Counted from the first letter of the stretch, positions 44,588 through 53,489 are shown. The stretch: DNA of 64,000 bases from Alicyclobacillus sp. ALC3 (GCF_028751195.1 NZ_CP066784.1:4872175-4936174); one strand, 5' to 3'. Notes: generated by a model not told the origin, from the letters alone. Numbers and translations are program-made.

Positions 44588-44938
44588 CAATTGTGTAGTC
44601 GTCGGAAGAGCCGAGTCAGCATACACATTTTGTTCATCCGATTCGAGCAATGGTGTGACCATTCAGGCCCGTGCGCACTGACAATGGTGCATATTGGTGA
44701 TCCGTTGGGGATGGATGCCACGTTTTCTGGAAATGGTGGAACGCAGCAGGACCTGGCTATCGGTCATGCTGACGGAAAGCCGGTGCCTTCGTTCGAACTG
44801 GATGTAGTCAACCGTGGCACAGGCAGCGTCTGGTCCACAGTCCATGATATGGCCCGCTGGGATGCGGCGTTGTCCACCGGACAAATTTTAAGTCAGGTAT
44901 CGCGCTAGGCCATGTTTGGGGTGCAAGCCGAAAACATC

Positions 44939-44966
44939 TGTGTTTGTCAATCTAAATGTTGACCAC
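44939..44966 (+). repeat. Left terminal inverted repeat of the IS21-type element
   Basis: It begins TGTGTTTG and contains the internal motif GTTGACCACC, repeated at about 44981-44993. The internal copies are likely transposase-binding sites. Confidence 0.8.
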
Positions 44967-45055
44967 CCTGCTAACCGAAAAGTTGACCACCTCGGGCATA
45001 ATTTACGCTGGCTCCCGTGCAGTTAGGTAGCCAGCGTAGTACCTACTATTTTGGT

Positions 45056-45418
45056 TCAGAACGGCAAGTCGGATGCGTCATTTTCCTCGTCTTGGACGTG
45101 TGAGTGGCTGGAAGGCTCGTCTGGGAACGTCTCGGACCGCAGAATTACCTCATCAACAGTTGTGGTAGGCATTGTCGCCAAGTATCGTTCGGTAGGATCT
45201 AACAGATACTTACAGCCTCCATTCTCACCGCGCTTTTTCAACATCACAGCCAATCCGTTGTCGGATATCTCCAAGACCTCTACGGGTTCAAAGCCGTCAG
45301 TCAATTGAATGCTTAATGCCATACCTGTCGCTACTGGGATGACTTGGTCCCCCATGTCAAAACACCAAGTGGATTCGTTTATCCGGTCAAACCGTAATAG
45401 TCCCTGTTCAGTTTTCAC
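45056..45418 (-). CDS. Third gene of the IS21-type element (DUF5348-like)
   Basis: The 120-residue acidic protein is translationally coupled to istB (ATGA overlap) and lies inside the element's inverted repeats. It resembles the small proteins (DUF5348-like) that follow istB in some Firmicute IS21 elements; the match is by context and general form only. The function is unknown. Confidence 0.55.
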   Translation of the reverse strand: MKTEQGLLRFDRINESTWCFDMGDQVIPVATGMALSIQLTDGFEPVEVLEISDNGLAVMLKKRGENGGCKYLLDPTERYLATMPTTTVDEVILRSETFPDEPSSHSHVQDEENDASDLPF

Positions 45419-46194
45419 TGCACAACCCCCATCCCAGTACTTCGCTGTCTTCTCTGGCTTTCTTTAAATCTGTAAGAATCTCCGTCAAACACAAGGATGT
45501 GAGAGCGGTGGGTCAGCCGGTCCAGCAATGCTGTCGTGAGTGTGGCGTCGTGGAAGACATCGGTCCAACGAGCGAACTCCAGATTTGTGGTAATGAGGAT
45601 GCTCCCTTTCTCGTATCGGTCAGCGCAGAACTGAAAAAGCAGTGGTCCACCTTGAGCTAGAGAGACATACCCCAATTCATCGAGGATAACAAGGTCGAAC
45701 TTGTCCCAAGCACGTAGATACCTCGGTAATCTGTACTCCGCTTCTGCCTGGAGAAGTTCCTGGATAAGTTGCATGACGGGTATGAACCGGACCCGGTAGC
45801 CAGCCGAGATGGCTGCTAAGCCAATGGAGATTGAGACATGTGTTTTCCCCGTACCACTTCCACCCATGCATACAACATTCTCTTTGTCTCGGATAAAGTT
45901 GCCCTCTGCCAAGCTCAGTAACTTTGGCTTTGGCAGACTTGGAATAGACGTGAAGTCAAAGTCCTGAAACGTCTTTTGTGCAGGGAACTTGGCTTGTTGC
46001 GTGTAGGTCTGTAGTCGACTTTGCTGTCTAGACGTGAGCTCCTCAGATAGGCAAGCTGAGAGGAACTGTAAAGGTGAATGGTTGTTATCTAACGCTTCTC
46101 TGGCGAGTGCACTGTAGACCCTGCGTAAACCAGGCATCCGCAGTTCTTTACAGTAGATCTCAATCATGCCCGTGTAGATATTCTCGCTCATCAA
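45415..46194 (-). CDS. istB: IS21-family helper ATPase IstB
   Basis: The 259-residue AAA+ protein resembles DnaC/IstB. It has Walker A GGSGTGKTH at about residue 110 and Walker B LVILDELGY at about residue 170. IstB helps IstA choose and process target DNA. It overlaps istA by 4 bp, the usual arrangement. Confidence 0.95.
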   Translation of the reverse strand: MMSENIYTGMIEIYCKELRMPGLRRVYSALAREALDNNHSPLQFLSACLSEELTSRQQSRLQTYTQQAKFPAQKTFQDFDFTSIPSLPKPKLLSLAEGNFIRDKENVVCMGGSGTGKTHVSISIGLAAISAGYRVRFIPVMQLIQELLQAEAEYRLPRYLRAWDKFDLVILDELGYVSLAQGGPLLFQFCADRYEKGSILITTNLEFARWTDVFHDATLTTALLDRLTHRSHILVFDGDSYRFKESQRRQRSTGMGVVQ

Positions 46195-47651
46195 TGAACT
46201 ACTCCCTTCGCTAAGGAGTCGTATCGCGCTGGGTTCTGTTTCATGAGTCTAAAGTGCTGTAATTCATCAGGCACGGTCAGCGCGGACGAGGGGGTACCTG
46301 TTTGCAAGAGACGAGCACGGACTTGCTCTGCTGTCACAATATCCGCGCCAATCTCTTCAATGGCAGTCAATATGTCCTGCGACGAAAAAACTCGGTGTAG
46401 CAGTAGAATCGCGACAAAGTCTTTATAGCCATCCGGTCGACTGTTGGTCATGCGCCGGCGAATTCGCTGGTACACTTCCGGCAACTGACGAACAACCGCT
46501 GCATGGGTTGCGGCATGAGGTTTGTAAGCCAAGACGGGTAAGTAATGCTCTAGCTCAAGAATGGTTTCTTTACGTGAATGACAGCGAGTGTGTGTGGCAA
46601 CAACCCTTTCGCGGTCCAACACCTCAATCTTCTCTGCATAAGCACGCAGAAGCAATGTCTTACCGACGTAGGCGCTCGGTACTGAGTAACGGTTGTTGTC
46701 GAAGTTAACAAGGCAGAGTTTGTTGACAACTACAGGACGTGTTGTTGCGCAACGGTGCGGGTGAACAGGTAGAGCTCGTAATGCTGCGCGCTCCTGCTCC
46801 CAGAGCGACCAATTCTTGTTCCGTTGTTTTGTACACCAATCCAGCAGCATCGTATTAAATGTCTCTAGATCAGGAACATCAGGGACTGGGACACAAGTGT
46901 GCCGCCTGACGTAACCGACATCGTGCTCCACGCCGCCCTTTTCATGACCCTCACCTGGGCGACAGAAATCGCTGTCGAACAGATAGTGTGCACGCAGACT
47001 AGAGAGAAGTTCGTGTTCCTCTCTCATTGGACCAGCAAGAATTTTGGTGACCGCTGTTTTCGGGTTATCATAGCGGACATCTGCGGGGATACCACCGAAC
47101 CATTCAAACGCAAGGCGATGCCCTTCTAGGAAGGCTTCTAGCTTTTCCGTTCTGAATGCCCGCACGAATGGAACCCCGCTGTTTCGCAGGCGCATGACAA
47201 ACAAGCTTACATCTGTCGAGACACCGTTAATCTTTATCACGGCTTTGCCAAAGTCTGCTTCTGCGAGTTCACCAGCATCAGCAGTCAGTGGAATAAATGC
47301 CTCCTTGGGTCTGTTCCGGAGTTTAGCAACCCAGTGTCGAACGGTAGACTCTGCTGCGTCAAACTCATCTGGATACTCTTCCTTGAGGCGTTCATGAATT
47401 CTCGCTGAGGTGTGTTTTTGCTTCTGTGGTACTCCCGGGGCTTCGTCTTGCTTCAACCATGCTTCAATCACTGGAAGCCATTTTTCCATTACAGGGCGGG
47501 GACGCGGCTTGGTAAGCCTGTAGCTTGGAATTTCACTATCTTCGAGGAATTTACGCACTGTCTGCCGAGAAATCCTGCATTGTCGACTGATTTCCCTTAT
47601 AGACCAACCATAAACAAACCGGCATTTCCTGATATACTCTTTATCGACCAT
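46191..47651 (-). CDS. istA: IS21-family transposase IstA
   Basis: The 486-residue transposase has an N-terminal helix-turn-helix (WSIREISRQCRISRQTVRKF) and the DDE core: Asp in EADFG, Asp in VRYDNPK and Glu in GHEKGGVE. A C-terminal beta barrel follows. ATG 47651 has GGAGGAAAGG upstream; the open frame extends 37 codons further to the IS end but lacks a ribosome binding site. The gene is intact. Confidence 0.95.
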   Translation of the reverse strand: MVDKEYIRKCRFVYGWSIREISRQCRISRQTVRKFLEDSEIPSYRLTKPRPRPVMEKWLPVIEAWLKQDEAPGVPQKQKHTSARIHERLKEEYPDEFDAAESTVRHWVAKLRNRPKEAFIPLTADAGELAEADFGKAVIKINGVSTDVSLFVMRLRNSGVPFVRAFRTEKLEAFLEGHRLAFEWFGGIPADVRYDNPKTAVTKILAGPMREEHELLSSLRAHYLFDSDFCRPGEGHEKGGVEHDVGYVRRHTCVPVPDVPDLETFNTMLLDWCTKQRNKNWSLWEQERAALRALPVHPHRCATTRPVVVNKLCLVNFDNNRYSVPSAYVGKTLLLRAYAEKIEVLDRERVVATHTRCHSRKETILELEHYLPVLAYKPHAATHAAVVRQLPEVYQRIRRRMTNSRPDGYKDFVAILLLHRVFSSQDILTAIEEIGADIVTAEQVRARLLQTGTPSSALTVPDELQHFRLMKQNPARYDSLAKGVVH

Positions 47652-47754
47652 CTCGTACAAGTCCTTTCCTCCTGTTCGCGTAGCCTCAGCAACTACAGCG
47701 TACAGGAAATGGATTACGAGGTGGTCAACTTTTTGGTTGTCAAAGAACCTCCAC

Positions 47755-47782
47755 GTGGTCAACTATTAGATTAGCAAACACA
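47755..47782 (+). repeat. Right terminal inverted repeat of the IS21-type element
   Basis: It contains GTGGTCAAC and ends TTAGCAAACACA, complementary to the left end with a few mismatches. Another GTGGTCAAC copy lies at about 47721-47729. Confidence 0.8.
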
Positions 47783-48378
47783 AACATCGATGCCTTCGGT
47801 GGATTACTGGGACCATTTAAGTGTGCTAGTTATGGATATGGCTGGTTCATAGGTACAGCGCTAGGAAGACGAGCCATCTTCCATCATGGTGACAATCCAG
47901 GGTTCCTCGCTCTGAATGCCTGGTTTCCTGTCGACGACGTACGTCTCATTATCATGAGCAACGATCAGCACACCGATATCGGCACAGTTGCGAATGAATT
48001 GTTGACAACGGTTTTTTCCGGATCATTCATGAAAATATTCACACCATTGCAAGACAAAGGTACTCTATGACAACTCGCAGAGTACTCTTCTTAATGTACC
48101 ATCTGACAATGACTAGGGCCGACGTCAGTCGAAATGAAATCGCCAGATTAACATGCGGTGGCTTAGAATATATACGACGTTACTCCCTTCTTCAGGGGCT
48201 TGAATCCCATATCCCTGTGTCACTGTCGTGCATGAATATTCAAGGACACTCAACACATTCTTATAGGAATATTGTGCAGAAGAGCGCAACAAGCATTAGC
48301 CAGAGACTGCAGGATGAAAGGGAACAAAGTGGCGCAAGATTTTTATTAGAATCGGATTTTTTTCGGGGAGTGAGTCAC

Positions 48379-48846
48379 TTGCAAAATAAGACGGTACTAG
48401 TTGCCAGTGTATCGGTAGTTCGAAACGGCTCCCTATTGATGGTGAGAGAGAACAAATCGTCGGCGAAAGACTTGTGGAATTTCCCATCCGGACATGTTGA
48501 ATTCGGAGAAGACATATTGGCTGCTGCCTGTAGAGAATGTAAGGAAGAAACAGGATTGGATGTGAAACTCACAAACACTACGGGAATCTATAACTTTGAA
48601 AGTAACACTCGTGACCAAGTTATCTTGTTCCACTTTACTGCTGAAGTTGTTGGAGGTATCCAGAACGTCGGTCTGTACCCAGACATAAGTGAAACGACAT
48701 GGATGAAGTTAAGTGAACTTGTAGCGATCGACGATACAGAACTTCGTGAGTCAAGAGTAATAAGGAAAATTACTCACAATCTGATAAATAACCATTTATA
48801 TCCATTAACATTGTTCAATCAGACACTAAAACAAACTTCTTCTTGA
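48379..48846 (+). CDS. Nudix hydrolase
   Basis: The 155-residue product has a complete Nudix box, GHVEFGEDILAAACRECKEE then TGL (Gx5Ex7REUxEExGU). Such enzymes cleave nucleoside diphosphates linked to another group; the substrate is unknown. TTG 48379 is preferred, with GGGGAG 8 bp upstream. The frame is open back to 48067, but that part has no ribosome binding site and does not look like a Nudix domain. Confidence 0.82.
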   Translation: MQNKTVLVASVSVVRNGSLLMVRENKSSAKDLWNFPSGHVEFGEDILAAACRECKEETGLDVKLTNTTGIYNFESNTRDQVILFHFTAEVVGGIQNVGLYPDISETTWMKLSELVAIDDTELRESRVIRKITHNLINNHLYPLTLFNQTLKQTSS

Positions 48847-49015
48847 TCGCTAACCGTATGTAATAAACAGGAAAGGCAGGTCTTACCTGCATGTTCATGC
48901 AGTATGACAGATGCGTTGGCCATGACACATTTGGGCAGCTAAGTTGAAGAGCCACAGGCGGGCACCTTTTTCTAGGGTTGGGAAACAAAAAATGAGTCTC
49001 TCAAGGAGTGATCGC

Positions 49016-49567
49016 ATGAACAGCTCAGAAACAAGTCTTGTTGCTATCTCCGGAAGCTTGAGGGAAAAGTCAACAAATTCTACATTACTACGTTCCATTG
49101 TTTCGATGGTCCCCTCGCACGTTCCAGTTAGAATTTACAATGACATGGGGCAGCTTCCACATTTCAATCCAGATTTAGATAGTGATGATGCGCCCGTACA
49201 TGTGGCTCACTGGAGGAGTTATCTTGAGGAGGCTAGTGGCGTTCTAATTTGTACGCCGGAATACGCCAAAGGAGTGCCTGGTTCGCTGAAGAACGCGCTT
49301 GATTGGATTGTCTCCTCAGGAGAACTTGTCAACAAACCGGTGGCAGTGGTGAGTGTTTCGCCTCATCCGTCAGGAGGCGAAGACGCTCATAATTCGCTCG
49401 TGGGCACACTTTCCATGATGAGTGCAGTCATCGTCAAAGGTGCGACCTTGAAAGTGCCATTTATTACTCTAAAGCTCGGAACCGATGGGCAAATCATTGA
49501 TGAAGAGACGCAGGGTCAGTTGCAGCATCTCGTTGACATGCTGATTCAAGCGATGACAGAGGGTTGA
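49016..49567 (+). CDS. NADPH-dependent FMN reductase family protein
   Basis: The 183-residue flavodoxin-like protein has the FMN phosphate loop SGSLREKSTN at about residue 12 and the PEYAKGVPGSLKNALDW signature in the middle. It is a probable quinone or azo/chromate-type reductase. CAAGGAG lies 9 bp before ATG 49016. A methyltransferase remnant follows 8 bp after the stop. Confidence 0.9.
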   Translation: MNSSETSLVAISGSLREKSTNSTLLRSIVSMVPSHVPVRIYNDMGQLPHFNPDLDSDDAPVHVAHWRSYLEEASGVLICTPEYAKGVPGSLKNALDWIVSSGELVNKPVAVVSVSPHPSGGEDAHNSLVGTLSMMSAVIVKGATLKVPFITLKLGTDGQIIDEETQGQLQHLVDMLIQAMTEG

Positions 49568-49574
49568 ACCAGTC

Positions 49575-49766
49575 GTGTTTAACACTGGGCTTTGGGTATT
49601 CGAGAGTGACGGAGCCATAATCACATTGGACTCAACGCTGCGTTTCAGGAGCTTTGAAGAGATTTGCGACTCGCTTAAAGATGTTCGGCTGTCTGTGGAA
49701 GAGGTAAGAGAAGCCCCTGACCGTCCAGGAAGGGAATTCGTCTTTATTGCTCGCCGGACAACTTAA
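49575..49766 (+). pseudogene. C-terminal remnant of a SAM methyltransferase
   Basis: The 63-codon frame starts at GTG 49575 and reads like the end of a class I methyltransferase (VFESDGAIITLDS, then EEVREAPDRPGREFVFIARR). The SAM-binding N-terminal part is missing. It is probably a leftover; a translated short peptide cannot be excluded. Confidence 0.55.
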
Positions 49767-49930
49767 CTACAGCAAGGGAATTCTCTTAAAGAGATGCTTG
49801 TGTGGACTTCGCATAAGTATGCGACATCAACTGTGATGGTCTTATTGAACAAACGGGAAGCATAGTCCCATTTAGGTTCTACTAATAACCCTGACGCATT
49901 TAGTTAAATGGATATAGGAGCCTGGTAAAA

Positions 49931-50311
49931 TTGGACTTTGAAGAGTTGTATCACAAGGCGGCATCTGTGTTGAATCCTCGTGAACTATCCGAACACGCTC
50001 AAGCAGGAACAGTCGCAGCTGCAATCCTCACGGAAAGCGGGAACGTGTATACAGGAGTCTGCATAGATACCGCATGTTCAATGGCATTTTGTGCGGAGCA
50101 TGCCGCGGCAGCTGCTATGGTAACTCATGGAGAAAATCATGTACTGAAAATGATTGCAGTCGGAAGACGCGGCAATATCATGCCACCTTGTGGGCGCTGT
50201 CGTGAATTCATCAGCCAACTTCATGCAGCGAATGTAGAAACCGAGGTTATGGTAGACAGGGATACAATTTTGACCATTAAAGAACTACTACCACACGATT
50301 GGCGCGAATAG
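49931..50311 (+). CDS. Cytidine deaminase-family protein
   Basis: The 126-residue zinc deaminase has the proton-shuttle Glu56 with zinc ligand Cys54 in CAEHAA, and Cys87 and Cys90 in PPCGRC. Size and motifs fit cytidine deaminase or the blasticidin-S deaminase group. It starts at TTG 49931 after AGGAG (spacing about 11). The substrate could be cytidine or a modified nucleoside. Confidence 0.82.
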   Translation: MDFEELYHKAASVLNPRELSEHAQAGTVAAAILTESGNVYTGVCIDTACSMAFCAEHAAAAAMVTHGENHVLKMIAVGRRGNIMPPCGRCREFISQLHAANVETEVMVDRDTILTIKELLPHDWRE

Positions 50312-50446
50312 TCAGGGATTATAATGAGTTCGCTTGGATAACGCAGTAGCGGGTCGTGAACCTGTTGTTCGCACTTGGGAAGTAGCGCTCCTCAAGTGAT
50401 CATGTAAGTGAATTGATAAGGATGGTAGGGGCAAGGTGATTTGTGA

Positions 50447-50803
50447 GTGAAACTCTTTAGGTTTGGTCAGGAAACGGGAACAGTGACTTCTCGCTTTGAT
50501 TCGAATTTTGTCATGTCGCGAATTTTGACCTGTGATCAACCTACACACATGGGATGCATGTACATCGAACCAAACGGAATTGTCGGGTTTCACGAAGCAT
50601 CTTGCCCACAATTGCTCCTTGTCGTAAATGGTCACGGATGGGTTCGTAGCCATGCAGATGAGATGGTTCCTGTTGCAATTGGTGACGCGGTGTTTTGGAA
50701 ACAGGGCGAATGGCATGAAACTAGGACGGACACTGGATTAACTGCCATTGTTGTCGAATCGGATGTCCTAGATCCAACACAATTTATGCCGATCCGGCGA
50801 TAA
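50447..50803 (+). CDS. Cupin-domain protein
   Basis: The 118-residue single-domain cupin has the first motif near GIVGFHEAS and the second near GDAVFWKQGEWHE. The metal ligands are partly kept (His, Glu, His). GTG 50447 has AAGGTGAT 6 bp upstream. The function is unknown. Confidence 0.8.
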   Translation: MKLFRFGQETGTVTSRFDSNFVMSRILTCDQPTHMGCMYIEPNGIVGFHEASCPQLLLVVNGHGWVRSHADEMVPVAIGDAVFWKQGEWHETRTDTGLTAIVVESDVLDPTQFMPIRR

Positions 50804-50908
50804 GCTCTTCAGGCATCACATGCAGGAGCCAGGAGTCGGTAGGATTGCATTAACATGCAATCGTCATCGCCAGAGGCTTACGGGGCATAGGGGCAGGAGA
50901 GCGCCACT

Positions 50909-51031
50909 ATGCTCGGTCAAGCGATTGATCGATACATCCGAGGAATTCGCGGTATTGATGGAGTTGTCCAGCAGGATTATGCTCAGTATCAGAAGTCATC
51001 AGACTTGTGGTTACTGGCGAACGTAGACTAA
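50909..51031 (+). CDS. Possible 40-residue leader peptide overlapping the riboswitch
   Basis: A frame from ATG 50909 to TAA 51029-51031 has AGGAG 9 bp upstream and protein-like composition (MLGQAIDRYIRGIRGIDGVV). It ends inside the ZTP aptamer. The promoter of the riboswitch at 50955 lies within it, so it may be a remnant rather than a real leader peptide. Confidence 0.3.
   Translation: MLGQAIDRYIRGIRGIDGVVQQDYAQYQKSSDLWLLANVD
50955..50983 (+). promoter_or_regulatory. Sigma-A promoter of the ZTP riboswitch-folD unit
   Basis: TTGATG at 50955-50960 and TATGCT at 50978-50983 are 17 bp apart. The start point would be about 10 nt before the aptamer. Confidence 0.6.
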
Positions 51032-51072
51032 CTACGGGGGAGCCACAAGTAATATTGCCGCTCGCCTGGGCA
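51003..51072 (+). ncRNA. ZTP (pfl) riboswitch aptamer
   Basis: The P1 helix is ACTTGTGG at 51003-51010 with CCACAAGT at 51043-51050. Conserved CTGGCG lies at 51014-51019, and a small hairpin CGTAG/CTACG follows. The GGGGGAG junction comes next, then the 3' block GCCG..CGCCTGGGCA at 51057-51072. This is the hallmark of the pfl motif, which senses ZTP/ZMP, a signal of low 10-formyl-tetrahydrofolate. It sits before folD, its classic target, so ligand should turn folD on. Confidence 0.9.
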
Positions 51073-51104
51073 GGGGTAGGGATGAAAAGTCCTTACCCCT
51101 TTTA
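51073..51104 (+). terminator. Riboswitch-controlled terminator
   Basis: GGGGTAGGGA at 51073-51082 pairs with TCCTTACCCC at 51090-51099 (one G-U), followed by TTTT. It touches the aptamer 3' end, as expected for a transcription-terminating ZTP switch. Confidence 0.88.
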
Positions 51105-51147
51105 ACTTTCATTGGTCATCGCCTATCAGAGATGGAGGGAATCGTTC

Positions 51148-51987
51148 GTGGAGCCAACGATACTGAGAGGAAAACCTGTCGTCCAAGAGATCGAAGCCAA
51201 CTTGTCTGAAAGGGTTAAAAGACTGCTCGCCAAGGGTATAACGCCGTATCTGGCTACGATCCTTGTCGGGGATGATGAGGCGTCAGCGACCTACGTTCGC
51301 ATGAAGGGACGAGCGTGTGAGCGAAATCAGTTGGAGTCAAGACGGATTCATTTGCCTGAAACCGTTGATACTGCTGCGCTGATCGACGTGATCAAAAACT
51401 TGAACGACGACTCGGCAGTTCATGGCATCTTACTACAACACCCAGTCCCAAGTCATATAGACGAACGAGCCGCATTTGAAGCCATTGTGCCGCAAAAGGA
51501 CGTTGACGGTGTGACAAGTTGGGGCTTTGGACGGATGTCCCTTGGGCTAAGGAGCCATCACAGTTGTACTCCCGAAGCGGTACTGAATATCTTGGACCAC
51601 TACGAAGTACCTATCAAGCGAAAACGGGCTGTTGTGCTTGGTCGCAGTCCAATATTGGGCAAACCTGTTTCTATGCTGTTGCTCAACAGAGATGCGACAG
51701 TGACTACATGTCATTCGCACACCGAAAACATCGATGAAATTGTTCGAGAAGCAGACATTCTGGTAGCGGCAGTGGGTAAGAGCAGATTTGTCCAAGGTTC
51801 GTGGATAAAACCCGGGGCGGTCATCATCGATGCAGGGTATAGTGAAAACATGGGGGACGTTGACTATGCAGCATGCCGGGAGGTTGTGAGCGCGATAACC
51901 CCCGTCCCAGGTGGCGTTGGTCCAGTGACAATTGCAAATCTACTCAGGAATACTGTTGCAGCGGCGGAGCAGATGCTACTTAGGTGA
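51148..51987 (+). CDS. folD: Bifunctional methylenetetrahydrofolate dehydrogenase/cyclohydrolase
   Basis: FolD makes 10-formyl-THF from 5,10-methylene-THF. The catalytic Lys is in YVRMKGRACE, and substrate loop GILLQHPVP and KDVDG are present. The NADP site GRSPILGKP and the end TPVPGGVGPVTIANLL follow. From GTG 51148 (GGAGGGA 7 bp upstream) the product is 279 residues. It lies among accessory genes and is not in a purine or folate operon; it may be a second or mobile copy. Confidence 0.94.
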   Translation: MEPTILRGKPVVQEIEANLSERVKRLLAKGITPYLATILVGDDEASATYVRMKGRACERNQLESRRIHLPETVDTAALIDVIKNLNDDSAVHGILLQHPVPSHIDERAAFEAIVPQKDVDGVTSWGFGRMSLGLRSHHSCTPEAVLNILDHYEVPIKRKRAVVLGRSPILGKPVSMLLLNRDATVTTCHSHTENIDEIVREADILVAAVGKSRFVQGSWIKPGAVIIDAGYSENMGDVDYAACREVVSAITPVPGGVGPVTIANLLRNTVAAAEQMLLR

Positions 51988-52082
51988 GTTGGACTTTCGC
52001 ACAAGCGCCCGTTCCGCTGTTCACATGGGGTAAATCACATTCAGCCTGGCACGCCGAAACGGCATCTGCTCGGAGGTATATG

Positions 52083-52430
52083 ATGTCCCGTACAATCGAA
52101 TTCGAACAAGACCACTTAGTTATTAAATTGAGCGGCGTAACAAGTGTGGCTGCTCTAAAGCGTCATGTGGACGTACCATATGCATCAATAAGACACGTAT
52201 CGGTTGAAGGATTTGATATCCCACTCCTCCAGTTCCGAGTTGGCACTTCTGTAGCAGATATTAGAGAGGGTCGATTTTTGATTGGCGGGACATGGTGTTT
52301 CGTTTCTTATGAAAACCACGAACACCTTCTGGTCCTTGATTTAGTAGAGCACGAATACGGCAAGGTGATTATTCAAGTTGAAAATCCTGAAGAGATGGAG
52401 CACAGAATAATAGAGAAACTCAAACAATGA
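52083..52430 (+). CDS. Hypothetical protein, possible PH-like beta-sandwich
   Basis: The 115-residue protein has alternating beta strands and a C-terminal helix ending EEMEHRIIEKLKQ, like bacterial PH-like domains. ATG 52083 follows CGGAGG by 6 bp; ATG 52080 is adjacent. A ligand and function cannot be named. Confidence 0.55.
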   Translation: MSRTIEFEQDHLVIKLSGVTSVAALKRHVDVPYASIRHVSVEGFDIPLLQFRVGTSVADIREGRFLIGGTWCFVSYENHEHLLVLDLVEHEYGKVIIQVENPEEMEHRIIEKLKQ

Positions 52431-52808
52431 ATAATAGTTGATCAAAATGGGGTCAAACGCGCATGAGGCATCGGTTCCCATTGTTGCGTTAATGCGTGGA
52501 GAACTGTAAGTACTTTTCATGGATGATGCATGAATATTCGCTCCCATTGGCGGCTTCGAAACATCGCTATCGGGCAGCTATGCGCAACTAGATAGCAGAC
52601 AAAATTGAAGCGTTATATAACGCAGTTGACAGCGATGACCGAGACAATAAAGCGCAAGCATGCGCGCATCAAACTGACAATCTTTACTTCGAATAAAATC
52701 ATAATGGATATTATTGGGCATAAAGGCGAAAAGCATTATTTTAACAGGAGTGTAGAACGACGTGATGAGGACGGAATCAAGCGATTGATGATCGAAAGGG
52801 ATGATGCA
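52431..52808 (+). other. Intergenic region with repeated motif
   Basis: No supported gene is present in 378 bp. The motif TCGCTATCGGGCAGC at 52564-52578 recurs at 63585 and, in variants, at 61595 and 62957. The open frame at 52605 lacks a ribosome binding site; the lipoprotein start is at 52809. Confidence 0.5.
52564..52578 (+). repeat. Short intergenic motif, copy 1
   Basis: TCGCTATCGGGCAGC is identical to the copy at 63585-63599. It lies in a gap upstream of a lipoprotein gene. Confidence 0.6.
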
Positions 52809-53150
52809 ATGAAACGCTCTCTATTACTCGCTGGCTTCCTCCTCATATTGTTCTCAGTAGCGGGATGCGGAACTGACAGTGCTTCCAAGGGCGCCCGTAC
52901 TACTCCTGCTTATGCATATGAAGTTGTCTGGGCTGGACGTTACTATGCAATAGGAAAACAAATTAATGCGGTTGGTTCTGAGATAGGGACCGTCAAACAC
53001 TTCGAGCAGAACTCCAAATCAATCCAGAACAACGGATCGAACTTTTTTCCAGTTGGCACAACACTTTTTTCCATACCTGGAGCAAATGTAAATAATGTAA
53101 TTGCAGGAGAATACAAGGGGCGGTATTTTGAGTGCAACGTACTCAATTAA
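52809..53150 (+). CDS. Small lipoprotein
   Basis: The 113-residue protein has a signal sequence with lipobox SVAGC (Cys about residue 21) followed by a Thr/Ser-rich linker. The remaining domain is about 80 residues of unknown fold. GAAAGGGAT lies before ATG 52809. It is probably attached to the outer face of the membrane; the function is unknown. Confidence 0.65.
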   Translation: MKRSLLLAGFLLILFSVAGCGTDSASKGARTTPAYAYEVVWAGRYYAIGKQINAVGSEIGTVKHFEQNSKSIQNNGSNFFPVGTTLFSIPGANVNNVIAGEYKGRYFECNVLN

Positions 53151-53489
53151 AGCGCACTTTACAGTATGGGGGTAAATTGTTAACTGAACATAATTATGTA
53201 ACATGTTTCCTTGTCCGCTGTGTTTCTTCTAATCGCGCCTTTGTAATCATTGGTGGGCTGTTGTTCATTAAGCCAGTTGAGTTGAACGAGGCTGATGGCC
53301 GCAGTGCTTAACTCGGAATGTTGCTTTCCACAATGGGCTTACCTGAAAGGAGGATTTGCTTTCATTCCTACATAATTATTAACCAAGGGATTATCTGGGC
53401 TGTGTCATTAACGGAGCACGATAGCGACGTAATCGACTGCTGCTCAATTTGCAAGACGGGTTCTACAATGTTGGCGAGGAGGTTTTCTC
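53151..53489 (+). other. Gap without gene
   Basis: The 339 bp are AT-rich at the left side, with the small palindrome CATAATTATG near 53190. No credible gene or terminator is visible. Confidence 0.35.

Larger units (their letters stand above)
44939..47782 (-). mobile_element. IS21-family insertion sequence, complete, 2844 bp
   Basis: The ends are imperfect inverted repeats. The left begins TGTGTTTGTCAATCTAA; the right is its complement, TTAGATTAGCAAACACA. Further GTTGACCAC copies occur just inside both ends. A 6-bp target duplication AACATC lies at 44933-44938 and 47783-47788. It carries istA, istB and a third gene, all on the minus strand with 4-bp overlaps. All three frames are open, so it may still be mobile. 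Confidence 0.93.
44684..48070 (+). pseudogene. Beta-lactamase-family serine hydrolase gene split by an IS21-type element
   Basis: The left piece (44684-44938) reads GDPLGMDATF, then GTGSVWSTVHDMARWDAALSTGQIL, typical of the class C beta-lactamase/esterase fold. The right piece (47783-48070) reads YGYGWFIG, then FHHGDNPGFLALNAWFPVDD and ends in TGA. Joining the flanks at one copy of AACATC restores one frame (ENIDAFGG). The left piece also has an in-frame TAG at 44906-44908 and lacks the SxxK nucleophile region. So the gene was truncated or damaged apart from the insertion. Confidence 0.88.

Noticed and set aside
48067..48378. N-terminal extension of the Nudix protein from ATG 48067
   Set aside because: There is no ribosome binding site, the text is not domain-like, and a well-placed site serves TTG 48379.
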